In this document: one piece after another, positions 32,967 to 42,769 of the stretch
Position numbering within the stretch: position 1 is the stretch's first letter
Layout: the number at the start of each line of letters is the position of its first letter
Assembly: GCA_009767595.1 (NCBI GenBank)
Contig: VSDK01013934.1
Span: 165,267 to 229,266, forward strand
DNA from: Symbiodinium kawagutii
Lineage: Eukaryota > Sar > Dinophyceae > Suessiales > Symbiodiniaceae
Length of the DNA: 64,000 bases
Direction: 5' to 3'
The notes under the pieces: generated by a model
The model's database searches: none
The model's input: only the letters and a program-made list of their open reading frames with translations
What the model was told of the DNA's origin: nothing
Translations under genes and position numbers: made by a program

Positions 32967-33414
32967 AAACCACCAGTTGTGTGGTTTGAATCTCGTCATC
33001 TTTGTGGACGGCGCTGGGCGAAGCTTTGTCGCGATGAATCGGCCAGGCACAGGAGGGACAAGACTCCTGGAGCGATGGAATGATTCGACTCCTTGGATCT
33101 CCTTGGTTGCTGCAAGGTGGGCGCCCCGAAACGTTATAACTTGGTTTATTTAAGGTCATTTAACAAGCTAGTTCTATCAACCATAACTGGTAGTTAGCCT
33201 AGTTAGGAGCCAACGGCTATAGCTGGTGAACGGGGCCCACCTTGTTGGTTGCAGGGCTTTGTTACTTTCAAGCCTGCCATCGCCCCATGTTTCCACCCTT
33301 CTTCTGGTCGGATCCACTTCCAAGGTCGCTGGGCAAATCTTTCAGGCGACTTCTGCGCTTGCCCACGCCGCGCCCACCGCAACTGAGCAGCATCAGAAAC
33401 CAAGCAGCATCAAG
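32967..33414. other. Two coding islands split by a family-E element; strand unresolved
   Basis: Islands 32967-33116 and 33241-33414 flank a family-E element (33117-33245). On the plus strand, splicing at GCAAG|GTGGGC and GGTTGCAG|GGC keeps one frame open (VIFVDGAGRSFVAMNRPG into VSTLLLVGSTSKVAGQIFQ). On the minus strand, splicing at CAACAAG|GTGGGC and CACCTTGCAG|CA also keeps a frame open (FAQRPWKWIRPEEGWKHGAM into SFHRSRSLVPPVPGRF). Each is coding-like and each is phase-consistent. Other exons nearby favour the minus strand slightly. Confidence 0.35.
33117..33245. mobile_element. Family E element at splice junctions (introner-like)
   Basis: Ends CAAGGTGGGCGCCCC and GGGGCCCACCTTG. Each end offers AAG|GT on one strand, and the short flank offers TTGCAG, so the element could be removed as an intron in either orientation. 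Confidence 0.6.
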
Positions 33415-33688
33415 GTTTGAGGAAATCATTCATCATATGCCTCGCATTATCTGCAATATAAGCAGTGAAAATTGTAAGGATGATTATTCTCTTGAATCTC
33501 GAAGTCGTCAAACTCTATTGCTAAGAAAACCCCCCAGTTTTTTGGGACAAATGGTAGATCCATGCTGAACAACCACCCCCAGTTTCACGAAAAAAACATG
33601 TGTTGAACAAAAACAGCATCAAATAGAGCTTACAAGTTGTGAATCTACTGTGAGCTACTGTGATCTACCAAATCTCCCATAACTTATT

Positions 33689-33786
33689 CTGGTTGGTGGT
33701 GCCAACCCCTATGAAAAATGTGCTTGTCAACCAACCATTTGTGAACACTAGGGAAAATCGAGCATGTCAATCAAACCACCAGCCAG
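33689..33786. mobile_element. Family A TIR element
   Basis: CTGGTTGGTGGTGCCAACCC, a GCTTGTCAACCAACC core and AAACCACCAGCCAG. Confidence 0.75.
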
Positions 33787-34012
33787 TGTATGTTGAACCA
33801 TTGTGGTTGCTTATTACCCCCAATTATAAGCTGCTATTATCACTTGTTGTAAACCACTAACAAACCATTATTGTCATTCCATATGATAAACCATTCTGGT
33901 TCCTTATTGTCAACCATAATTTAAAAGCACCAACCCATATCAGTTGTAACTGGATTCTGATCACCACCTGGTTCCAGTCCTACTCGTTGCGATGGTGACG
34001 CTTGCCACTCAC

Positions 34013-34077
34013 TCGAAGGAGCAAACCGCCATCTGCGTCTGACTGGGAGCAATGAGCAACGCCTTGCGCGGGGTGAG
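34013..34077 (-). CDS. Candidate internal exon, unknown
   Basis: A 65-bp segment between acceptor AAGGTTTCAG and a near-ideal donor TTCGA|GTGAGTGG. It reads LTPRKALLIAPSQTQMAVCS and then F; about four in five third positions are G or C. The plus strand has its own open frame with a GTGAGC donor (RCDGDACHSLEGANRHLRL), so strand is uncertain. Confidence 0.35.
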
Positions 34078-34762
34078 CTGAAACCTTCACCAACGGCCAG
34101 CACGCAACTACACCACCCCTGGCCATTGCGGACCATGACCCCACCCAATGTGATTAACTTTTGGGTTACTTGCTTTTTTCCTGCATGACCCCGTTGGAAT
34201 CTATTTTCCAGCCTTGCATGATTTTGGTGCGCACATGTACATACAACTGAGGGGATAGCCTCATCTGAGCTTGTTTGATTGTGTCGTCCGGCCAGCGAAT
34301 CTGGAAGTGGAACGTCAGTGATTCATGATTTTCTGCCAATGACTTGCAAATGCACATGTATCTTCCTGTTAAGGTTTGCTCCCGGTTGCTCCTGCAAACC
34401 TAAGCGCCCCAAAAAGCGTGGCGCATCAGGGGTTCATAGACCCCATCAAACAAGTAATGAGGGCTTATCCATGACCACCTATGGGTGGGGTCACCCAGAA
34501 TCCCGATGAAACCATCACTTCCTGCCCCGGTGGTTCCATAGCAACGAACTAACCATCAACCACCCAAGATACCATGGTCCAATAGGACCACAGGTGCAGC
34601 AGTATCAACCAAGAAGATGATGAACCATTAGAGATACCATGAACAATGCCATCGAACCACCAGCTCCATCACTGTGAAGTTGCGTTGCGAAAGATTGCTA
34701 TGCCATGGGTAGCTTGGTCGGTGGGCAGCGTTTCTGGCAGGTAGAGTGATGAGCCAAGGCAG

Positions 34763-34866
34763 GCAAAGGGCCGCCGCCTCGACTTCTGGTGTACGAGGTT
34801 GGATGCCCCAAATCTGTGGCAAAATGCCCTGGAAGCCATTCCTCAGTTGCGTAACCGGGTCGCACG
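34763..34866 (+). CDS. Candidate internal exon on the plus strand
   Basis: A 104-bp segment between acceptor CCAAGGCAG and donor CGCACG|GTGAGG, phase 0 in and phase 2 out. It reads RLDFWCTRLDAPNLWQNALE and then AIPQLRNRVA, GC-rich at third positions. It is the best plus-strand candidate in the window. The minus strand is open too (VTQLRNGFQGILPQIWG), but without equally good splice sites. Confidence 0.35.
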
Positions 34867-35350
34867 GTGAGGTTGAGCCATGGCGACATGCATGGTTTGA
34901 GTCTGAAGTGAACGAGAAAGAAGAAACTAATGAATTTGCTGATGCTTTGGCCGAATAATCTTGATGCTTTGTCAATCCAAACGCTATATCAAAGCATTTG
35001 CCAAATAAACATGAAAAGCAATGAGGAAGCTCCGGTGGGTCGAGAAAAGTTGAACTGGACATAACTCGACCCACGCCATGACACTGTTGGAGCCTCATGG
35101 TATATGTGCTTCTCCCCGGCGTAAACCGCTAAAACAAAAACCCTATGCCGCACGCATCTCAACTATGGCCACAAAAAGCACATCGGCCTCATTGGTCACA
35201 GTCGAAAGCTATAAGTACCCCATGAACTATCATATTTCTTGGACATGATACAGACAATAATGGTGAAGTCGAGAAGAGATATGTATAGAATGAATGTGCA
35301 TCCGTACAACCGAAGCAGCAACAATCATCCATGTACAGCCATACCTGCAG

Positions 35351-35570
35351 TCACTGCACTTCTTCGGATTCGCCATGTCCAGGTTGATCCAGTCCAAGTG
35401 AGTGTACTTCACCTGATGGATCCCCACAAGAAGCGCCTAGGGAAATGCTGTAGCATCATGACATGCCTAGAGCCTCGGGCCAATTTCGATCATTTGGAGC
35501 ACTCCATTGGTGCTGAACAATTGGCGCTGGGGCTGGAGTGGGAGGCGCAAAATTTCCGAAGTGGCCAATG
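35351..35570 (+). CDS. Candidate exon on the plus strand
   Basis: After acceptor ATACCTGCAG the frame reads TALLRIRHVQVDPVQ and, further on, ANFDHLEHSIGAEQLALGLE to donor CCAATG|GTAACC. The second half could be its own exon starting at 35471 (acceptor TGCCTAG). Immediately downstream (35575-35780) both strands are open. No family recognised. Confidence 0.3.
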
Positions 35571-35905
35571 GTAACCCGATGAGTTCAATATGGTTACCGC
35601 CGTTGGCCCAAGGCTTTTCCCTGGCTAGCAGAGGAGCTGGAACCACCGGGTCGGCCACAATTTCCAGCACCAGTTGAATGACCACCACCCCGAAAGCTCT
35701 GGTACAACGAAATGATTTCACCAGGGCGATCGATCTCCCAAAAAGTCTCGAATGGCAAACGACGCAGCAACAAAACATGGCTGGTGAAATCGCCGCAAAG
35801 CTATTGGATCTCTTGGGGTGATCCCTGGTGAAGAAAGGATCATGACCAAGGTGGGCCTACATCATGACTCGCAACCTACCACCGTGCCATGCCATGCCGT
35901 GCCAC

Positions 35906-36017
35906 CTGCTTCTCCACATCGCTGGGGAACTCCGCCCCGGCATGGCTGGCGTGCACCATGAAGGAGATCGACTCACTTTCCACCTCAGTGGCTACGGCTC
36001 TCCAGCAGCGAAGAAAT
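35906..36017 (-). CDS. Candidate internal exon, unknown
   Basis: A 112-bp segment between acceptor CACTCTGCAAG (the end of a family-E element) and donor AAGCAG|GTGGCACG. It reads AVATEVESESISFMVHASHA and then GAEFPSDVEKQ, with strongly G/C third positions. The family-E copy at 36015-36192 forms the end of its upstream intron in this model. Confidence 0.45.
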
Positions 36018-36192
36018 CTTGCAGAGTGGTACCCACGAGTTACCTAACTTGGGTTAGTTCACTGGGATAGCTACCAATCGCAAGGGTAACTAGTAGTGCC
36101 AGTTGCAGAAAATTGGGGATTTTTTTTGCCGTCTCGTCGATATAGTCAAATGTTTTTTTAAAAACCAACTTATAACTGGGGGGTACCAACTC
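36015..36192. mobile_element. Family E (subtype 2) TIR element
   Basis: CTTGCAGAGTGGTACCCAC and GGGGGGTACCAACTCTGTAAG ends; interior GGGTAACTAGTAGTGCCAG. Confidence 0.65.
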
Positions 36193-36643
36193 TGTAAGAA
36201 ATGGCAAAACACTCAGCAACCATCCTTTTCTATGGTTTGAAGCAGCCAACCAATATCCATTCATTTGCATGAGTCTTCTGGCAAATGATGCCGGTAGATG
36301 GGCAAATCAGTGTAAACAAGAAGCATTACAATAGATAGACTTACACGCAAATGGATAGGTTGATTCACCTTCCATCTTTGCAGCTGTCAAAAAACAAATT
36401 TGCTCATGCATAATCCCTTTTGACCATTGCTCACCCGTCCAAGAAATGAATAGCTTTTCTACTAAATCACGGGTCGAAGCGGGTATAGTAGTAGGTCAAG
36501 GACCAAATACGTTGCATCTCTCTCTTCAGAAGGAGCCCTCCAATGCAGGGCAAAAACATGCAAAACCTCCACGGAGCTTCGAGTTCAAAGAAAGCCAAGG
36601 GCCCCACCATTGGAGATTTCCTTTGCCTGGAACTCCGCATCTA

Positions 36644-36744
36644 CTGGTTGGTTGTTTCAACTCCAATGAAAAATATGTTCGTCAACCAACCATTTGCTAA
36701 TAATTACTAGGACAAAGAAAAATGCAAATCAAATCACCAGCCAG
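36644..36744. mobile_element. Family A TIR element
   Basis: CTGGTTGGTTGTTTCAAC, a GTTCGTCAACCAACC core and AAATCACCAGCCAG. Confidence 0.7.
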
Positions 36745-37426
36745 TGGTTGTTTGACCATTCTTGTTGCGTATTATTCCCTACTATCAAGCATTACTAACC
36801 AGCCAGTTCAGTATAGTTCAATGATTCGATGTTCGGCAACGATGTGCCCAGTCCTGGAGATCACCCATGATTCGGTGGCTTTGCAAGCAGAAGTTGCTTC
36901 ACAAGCCTTGGCTGAAGCCTTGGCCAACGCTTCATGAACCGAGCCTTGTGAAGCCTGAAGGCATACCCTTTGATAAACGAACCCTGGCAATGGAAAATCC
37001 CCTGGATGCTTTCCCAAGGGAGTCCCATGAAAACTAGATTCTCCTTGCTGAGGCATCACTATTGGTTCGCTCTACCACTCCCTCCGAGATGAAAACTAGA
37101 AGCTTTCCCAAAAAACAAATCAATGAAAAATCATGAGCAATCAGACATGTCTTCAAAAAACATCTGGGAAAAATACAAAAAACCATGGCCAGCTCAGTTT
37201 ACTAAATCTATTCCCCCAGTTCTTCGCCAGCGAGTTGCCATGACAAACTCCAGCTGGGCAGTGTGAAGGAGGCGTGCAGGGTTCACCGTGCCTTGGGGAC
37301 CCTGGAAGGTGGGAAGGCCGTTTCTCAAGCCATAGGGGTACCCCCAGTTATCATCTGCATGGATCATTTTGGATCACTATAGGGAAGCATATTATGATGG
37401 TTAACTCCTTGGGGATCCATCATCAA

Positions 37427-37560
37427 GGGCGGGCCCCGTTCATCAGCGATAGCCGTTGGATTAGTTCACTAGGGTAACTACCAGGCAAATGGTAGATACA
37501 TAACTAGCTTGTGAAATGGCCTTAAAAACCAAGTTCTAACGTTTGGGGGCCCACCTTGTC
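37427..37560. mobile_element. Family E (subtype 1) TIR element
   Basis: AAGGGCGGGCCCCG at the left, GGGGGCCCACCTTG at the right. The preceding 37318-37345 bases match a family-B end (GTTTCTCAAGCCATAGGGGT). Confidence 0.65.
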
Positions 37561-37759
37561 TGGATCATTGTATGATGGTTAACTCCCTCGGGATCACTTT
37601 CGGGAGCATATGGTTAACTTGGTGCCTTCCCTGGAAGGTCTTTGCCGATCGTCCTTTATATCAGCCACCGTTTACTATATCGTTTTACCGGTCCCGGAGC
37701 CATTTCCTGAAGATATTCCAGCCGAAGACTAAAGTGAACTACGGAGAGTTTAGCCTTTC

Positions 37760-38610
37760 TCTCATGTAATGATTTGCGGCAAAGGAAAATCCAAGCACAA
37801 CTCCGGCCGGGGATCACCAAACTGGTGAAGAGAAAGCACCATTTGGATCACTTTATATGAATCATTTTGTATACGCTCCGGGAATCGAACAGTTCGCAAT
37901 GGAAAATCGCCATAATTTAGACTGAAACCCTAAGAATTCATCAGAAACCACAAAAATGGAGTTTCCATTTCCAGATTAGTTTACCAAAGGGATTAACCAT
38001 GTTCAGCAGTAAACCAACCATAGCTTTGGGGGACCCCTATGGCTTGAGAAACAACCCATGATTATGCTTGTATGCCTATACTACCCTTTGGTGAACGGCC
38101 ACTCCTGTTAGCTGCTGGCCTCGCTCCCCTTTAAATGGATCAACTGGGATACCCCGTGGCTGCTTAGCCCCCTCCTGATCACCAGCCCTGCGTCACCGAC
38201 TCTGGGCAAGCCTTCTACGCCCTGGTATGCCCTGGCAACAGCTCGTGACCAACAAAAATGAGTCTCCCGAATAGCCCTTACTTCGTACAGTAGCTGCTAC
38301 TAGCAGCATCACATGTCAAAAGCATCACAGGGATCACAAGGAAAATGAAAAATAGAACAAAAACATGACTATAACATATGTCTACATGACGATCACTGGG
38401 AAGGTAGTAGCATATGGTGGTTTCCAAAAACGGGGGTGCCACCAAATCATGCAGTATAGATTATCACCATTCCCCATTTTGAAAAATCAATGAACAAGTA
38501 TCAATCATACAAAAACATGAGTACAACTAACTATCATAAATCTCATGTGGATGGTTACAGTGTAGCCAAGTAAGCCCAGCATTTGCATCTACACTTCGAA
38601 TCATAGCTCT
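37760..38610. other. No gene; fragments of families B, D and G
   Basis: A family-B end lies near 38030-38052 (CCCCTATGGCTTGAGAAAC) and a family-G copy at 38090-38215. I see no coding signal. Confidence 0.45.
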
Positions 38611-38944
38611 ACAGAGCGGTACCCCGTACGATGAACATAACTAGGGTATCTATCAGTCAAATGGTACAGAAGATTCAACTAAACCTAAACTGCCTATTAA
38701 CCAACATATCGTCATCATTAACAACGCCTGATCCCTATTAACCACTATCATCCATAGTTAGCCAATACTATCCATAGCGAACCACTGATTAAATGGCTTA
38801 TTGGACAACTTACAGTCATTGTCAACCTATTAGTTGACACCTACTAACCCGTATTAACACTTATTAACCCTTGTTCACCCCTATTAACCATAGTTAACCA
38901 TTAGTTAAAATGGCTTCCGAACCAACTCATACCTGGGGTGTACC
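38611..38944. mobile_element. Family E (subtype 2) element, expanded
   Basis: Ends ACAGAGCGGTACCCCG and TGGGGTGTACCACTC flank an interior stretched by many (T)ATTAACC(A) repeats, which explains its extra length. Confidence 0.55.
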
Positions 38945-39082
38945 ACTCCCATTCCGCGTGCGTCATCGCATGCGGCCTTCGAGCCGCGGCCGGAACGTCG
39001 TCCCAGTGACGTGCTCCCACACCAACCTGGACGGCTTCTCCTGCTGCGAAGAGCTGCTGGCCTCGGAGGTGTCCACGGTTGG
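38944..39082 (-). CDS. Internal exon bounded by a family-E donor, unknown family
   Basis: A 139-bp exon after a strong acceptor (GGCATTCTTCCAG), ending at GGGAGTG|GTACACC, which is the start of the family-E element below it. Only one minus frame stays open across the whole exon: it reads GQQLFAAGEAVQVGVGARHW and later MTHAEWE. GC is very high. The plus frame (RNVVPVTCSHTNLDGFSC) is also open, and a second minus frame is open for most of the exon. Phase 1 in, phase 2 out. Confidence 0.45.
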
Positions 39083-39119
39083 CTGGAAGAATGCCATGAA
39101 CCAATGGGCATATACGAGT

Positions 39120-39534
39120 TAATAGTAGGGAGATACTATTAGTATTGCCAATTAGTTAATAGTTAATCCTGGAATACACTAGTATATAAATATAGTTGGC
39201 TAATGATATAGTGGTTAATAGTGTTTCTTTTTCTGCCTCCTGCAAGGACCGAGGCGCAAGGGCATGGAAGCTGTACACAAAACACGGCAGGCAGTTAATA
39301 GTGGTTAGTCTTTACTAGTTACTGGCTACTGTTGGTTAGTGAATGTTAGTGACTAATGAATTAGTTGATAATTGATGGTGAATCGACTAATTAGTTAATA
39401 GTGGATAGTAGGGGTTTGCTACTTTATGTAATAGTGAGAAATAGTTTGCTAGTAGTGGCTTAAAAAGTAATAGTCATTAAATATCTAATAGTAGTGGTTT
39501 CGTTAGTTGGTTAAGATTGATTAATATTCTAGTA
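39120..39534. repeat. AT-rich TTAGTTAATAG-type low-complexity
   Basis: Repeated AGTTAATAGT and TAGTGGTTA words with no coding signal. Confidence 0.6.
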
Positions 39535-39574
39535 GTAGTAATAGTAGTAATAGTAGTAGTAGTAGTAGTAGTAG

Positions 39575-39617
<43 letters not shown>
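39535..39617. repeat. (TAG)n(TTG)n microsatellite
   Basis: An AGTAGTAGTAG run followed directly by about 15 TTG units. Confidence 0.9.
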
Positions 39618-39619
<2 letters not shown>

Positions 39620-39649
39620 GATATCGATTAAAAAGCTACAGTAGTTGAT

Positions 39650-39881
39650 AATGTTTCACCTGAGCCAGTCATTGTCGCAACAACAACCTTCCTGTGAAAC
39701 GAACCGGCGTCATGGGCCTATCTGCGGTCCAGGAACGACGGCTGCGGAGGGGTTTGCCGCTGATCTTGACGTCCAACTGTGTGAAGTGATGGTTTTTGAA
39801 GTGGGAGCGGTTGCTGCCTCGCTACAGGGGCTGACTGGGAGGAAGTCTCTCTCTGCTTCCAAGCTAGTCACTGTCAAATAA
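39650..39881 (+). other. Open 78-codon frame, possible exon
   Basis: Reads GFAADLDVQLCEVMVFEVGA and ends in a stop at 39881. Protein-like, but no partner exon or family was found. Confidence 0.25.
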
Positions 39882-40189
39882 TCAAAGGTAACAAGCCAAA
39901 TTATCCCAGCAGTTTCGTGGTACTTGGAACTAGTTCGCCGTAATTATCTTGATAGCTCATCGATCCCTAGCTCAAGCTAATATTTCATACTACAGTATTT
40001 CTAGGGGCTATATATGGTGAATCCACCTAATCTCAGACTCGCTGAAAATCAAAGTTTGTGGGTGCAGCAAACGCTGATACTGATTTCACAGTAGCTATGA
40101 TCACGTTTAGTCATTCATTCAGTCTACCGTATTGTTGGTTGACATCCCCTATCATCACTATTCTTGACCCAAACTTGTGCAACGCGGGG

Positions 40190-40310
40190 TTGTAACATCC
40201 ATGAGCAACCAAAACCTTAAAAAAGGTAGGTTTTACCATCCCAAATATGGATTATAACCTATAATAACCTTTAAAAATGATGGTTTTGGGGGCTCATGGA
40301 TGTTATAACC
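40190..40310. mobile_element. Family K inverted-repeat element
   Basis: TTGTAACATCCATGAG at the left and CTCATGGATGTTATAACC at the right are mirrored, and the inner arms AACCTTAAAAAAGGTAGG and TTATAACC also pair. Confidence 0.7.
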
Positions 40311-40350
40311 AAGCTCATTGACAGCTTGTCATCACCTTCTCAGCTTGCGC

Positions 40351-40425
40351 CTGCCATGACGCGATTCACCCGCACATCCACGATCTCGGACCCGTCCTCG
40401 ACGCTGGTGAAGATCAACCGTGGTG
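40351..40425 (-). CDS. Internal exon, unknown family
   Basis: A 75-bp exon between acceptor CTCGCCCCCAG and a probable GC donor (GGCAG|GCGCAAG). It reads PRLIFTSVEDGSEIVDVRVN and then RVMA; nearly every third position is G or C. Phase 1 in, phase 1 out. Strand-rich and charged, as in an ectodomain repeat, but no family can be named. Confidence 0.5.
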
Positions 40426-40539
40426 CTGGGGGCGAGCCCGAGGTGATTGATGGGGACAAGCCAACTCAGAAACCTATGGTTTTTTTTAATCCAGGGCCAA
40501 CATATAATCTACAAATCTATGATTTGACGTTACATTAAT

Positions 40540-41380
40540 TAGAAATCTGTATGGTTTAATACACTAATTATGTTGATATGAAACTACTTGTTTTAACAAA
40601 ACATAGGATTAACTATTTGGATATACTAGGGTCAACACCTACTCAACAATTATTTTGATATAAAACTACTTTTGTTTATGATTATGTGTGTGATAACAAA
40701 TCGCTGATCACACGTTGATGCCAGCCAGTTGATCTAGTATTTATCAATCATTCTTTTCGTGCGAGCCAAAACATGTTTGACATCAGCTGGTTCATACCGG
40801 ATGCATGCACAGTGATAAAAGAGCACTTGGCGGTGAGTAATCAATCATATGAATGCTGATAGTTCATATACATGCACTCTCAACAATATTCAACACGGAC
40901 TATTCGGATCTAGTTGGCATTTCATGGCATTTCCCGATGAATTTTCCTGCAGAAACATGGGATATACCAATTTCATGATGAGCCATTCCAGCATCTTGGA
41001 ATCCCAAAACATGGTGCAGTGATGCACAGGCAACCCCGCAAAACCCGCGGCAATCCAATTAACAGTACAGGATGTGGATAACCGAACTTACCATTAGTTT
41101 GACAATCTTTTGCTCTATAACCATCGAATGTTCATGGCTATCAGCTTCCACTGATATCCCATATGCAACCATTGGGGTCATTCAACCCCGAGGTTGATGT
41201 CAAATGTCCGTGGTGCCCAAGCAACTTGAAACCAATGGAAGACTGATGCGCGAACCCTGGGACGCTCGCCCTCCTCCACGTGGGTCGCTGCATGACTTCG
41301 CAGGTGGAGCAAATCCTCTGCCTCTTGTAGCTACGTAGCTGAGTGGAAAATCGTAATTCTACACATATCCGCATATGTAA
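40540..41380. other. No supportable gene
   Basis: AT-rich, no splice-flanked coding island. Short frames around 41141-41431 lack any signature. Confidence 0.4.
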
Positions 41381-41481
41381 CCCTATCCTTCCAGTTACCT
41401 CTATAGTAGGTAACCAGCTGGTTTCTACCATTGTTTTTTTGGGTTGGTTACCCTACTATAAAGGCAACTGGAAGGATGGGG
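41381..41481. mobile_element. Family C palindromic element, good copy
   Basis: CCCTATCCTTCCAGTTACC and GGCAACTGGAAGGATGGGG ends; interior ACCATTGTTTTTTTGGG. Confidence 0.8.
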
Positions 41482-41525
41482 TAAATGATCTACACATATC
41501 TACCGCCAGCCATGGAGCTGATTAC

Positions 41526-41653
41526 CGGTGGCCATCTGCTTCATCCCTTTCGGCTTTCCGGCTTTCGACCCAAGCATCTTTGCCAGTGACCATGAAGCGG
41601 TCGAACCACTGATAGTCGATGGAAGGGCCTAGCCACGATGGCGACTTTGGGTT
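41526..41653 (-). CDS. Internal exon, unknown family
   Basis: A 128-bp exon between acceptor GCAGTGTAG and donor CACCG|GTAATCAG, phase 0 in and phase 2 out. It reads PSWLGPSIDYQWFDRFMVTG and then KDAWVESRKAERDEADG. It has the mix of aromatic and charged residues expected of a folded domain, and the only full-length open frame on the minus strand. Family C starts 45 bp below its donor. Confidence 0.5.
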
Positions 41654-42559
41654 CTACACTGCCCACCTGCAAGGCGAGGAATTAGTTCTGCACCTTGTCC
41701 GGGATTAATATCATCACATATATTAACGATAAAGTTGGGGTCTGGTCATCCAATGACACACAGTGCCCAGCAAAGAGCATCTTTTGATATATTGTAAAGC
41801 GGCTAACGAATGACGATGGATACAAAGAGCCTATTCAGTGCTCAATGAACATAGACTGAAATGCCCACTTTTTTTTGCCAGGGCGTCCAAAGGATTTGCC
41901 CGGAAAGGAAGCTGCAAACAAACACGGGGAAAACTAATGTACAATGTACAATGGCTTGCCCACTTTGGATCTCTAATATTAAAGTAGCTGCATAGTCGGC
42001 AAAGCAAATCATCAGAGTTGCCGCTCTCAAAATAGGGATGACTTTGGCTAATTGACCTGGGCAAACAAGAAATATGCCTATCCCATCCCATAGCATTTTT
42101 TGCTACATGGCTCTTTATATCATGCATTGTCGTAGCCACACCAGAAACCCAAAGGACTGAACTTCTGTAGTCTTAGAAATGAAGCCCGCACTGCATATCA
42201 AATACGTAGTCAATTCTGCTGAGGACTTCTTTGGGGTCCAGGCAACCCTAGGCACTATCTACAGACACAAGGATTCATGTTTGATCATGCCTGCGCTTGC
42301 ACACATGAATGCCTGAAAGTATGGCATGCCTGGACGCATTCACTTCAGCAACACGCATCTTCATTGGTGCATGCTCAGTCGTGAACACGTGGAATATGTA
42401 CACATAAACCATATAGATACATCACGCAATGTTTCCTACATCTGACAATGCAAAAAATAAACATCTGACAGAGCTGACCATATATGACAATAAATATGTG
42501 CAAGCCTATGTAAACAACGTTTGTCCATCGTCAAGGCATGGGGGCCACAAAGAGCAAGT

Positions 42560-42680
42560 GGCCTAAAAACATGGCAAGATGTCTGACAATGAACCATCCA
42601 ATGAGGCTGCAAACTGAACTCGCAACCTCCAGGGTAGCACCAGGAGCCAGCAGCCAAAAACCGATAGATATTATGATATA
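42560..42680 (-). other. Possible membrane-segment exon
   Basis: A minus frame reads FWLLAPGATLEVASSVCSLI and continues hydrophobic (FIVRHLAMFLGHLLFVA) to a stop. It could be a two-helix membrane segment, but splice edges are unclear. Confidence 0.3.
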
Positions 42681-42769
42681 AGTGTTGAGAGTGTATGTGC
42701 ATACCTGCATCTGAATATTATGTTGAATGCACAGTGCAACAACTTCCACTGTCGACAGTTTTAGGATGG

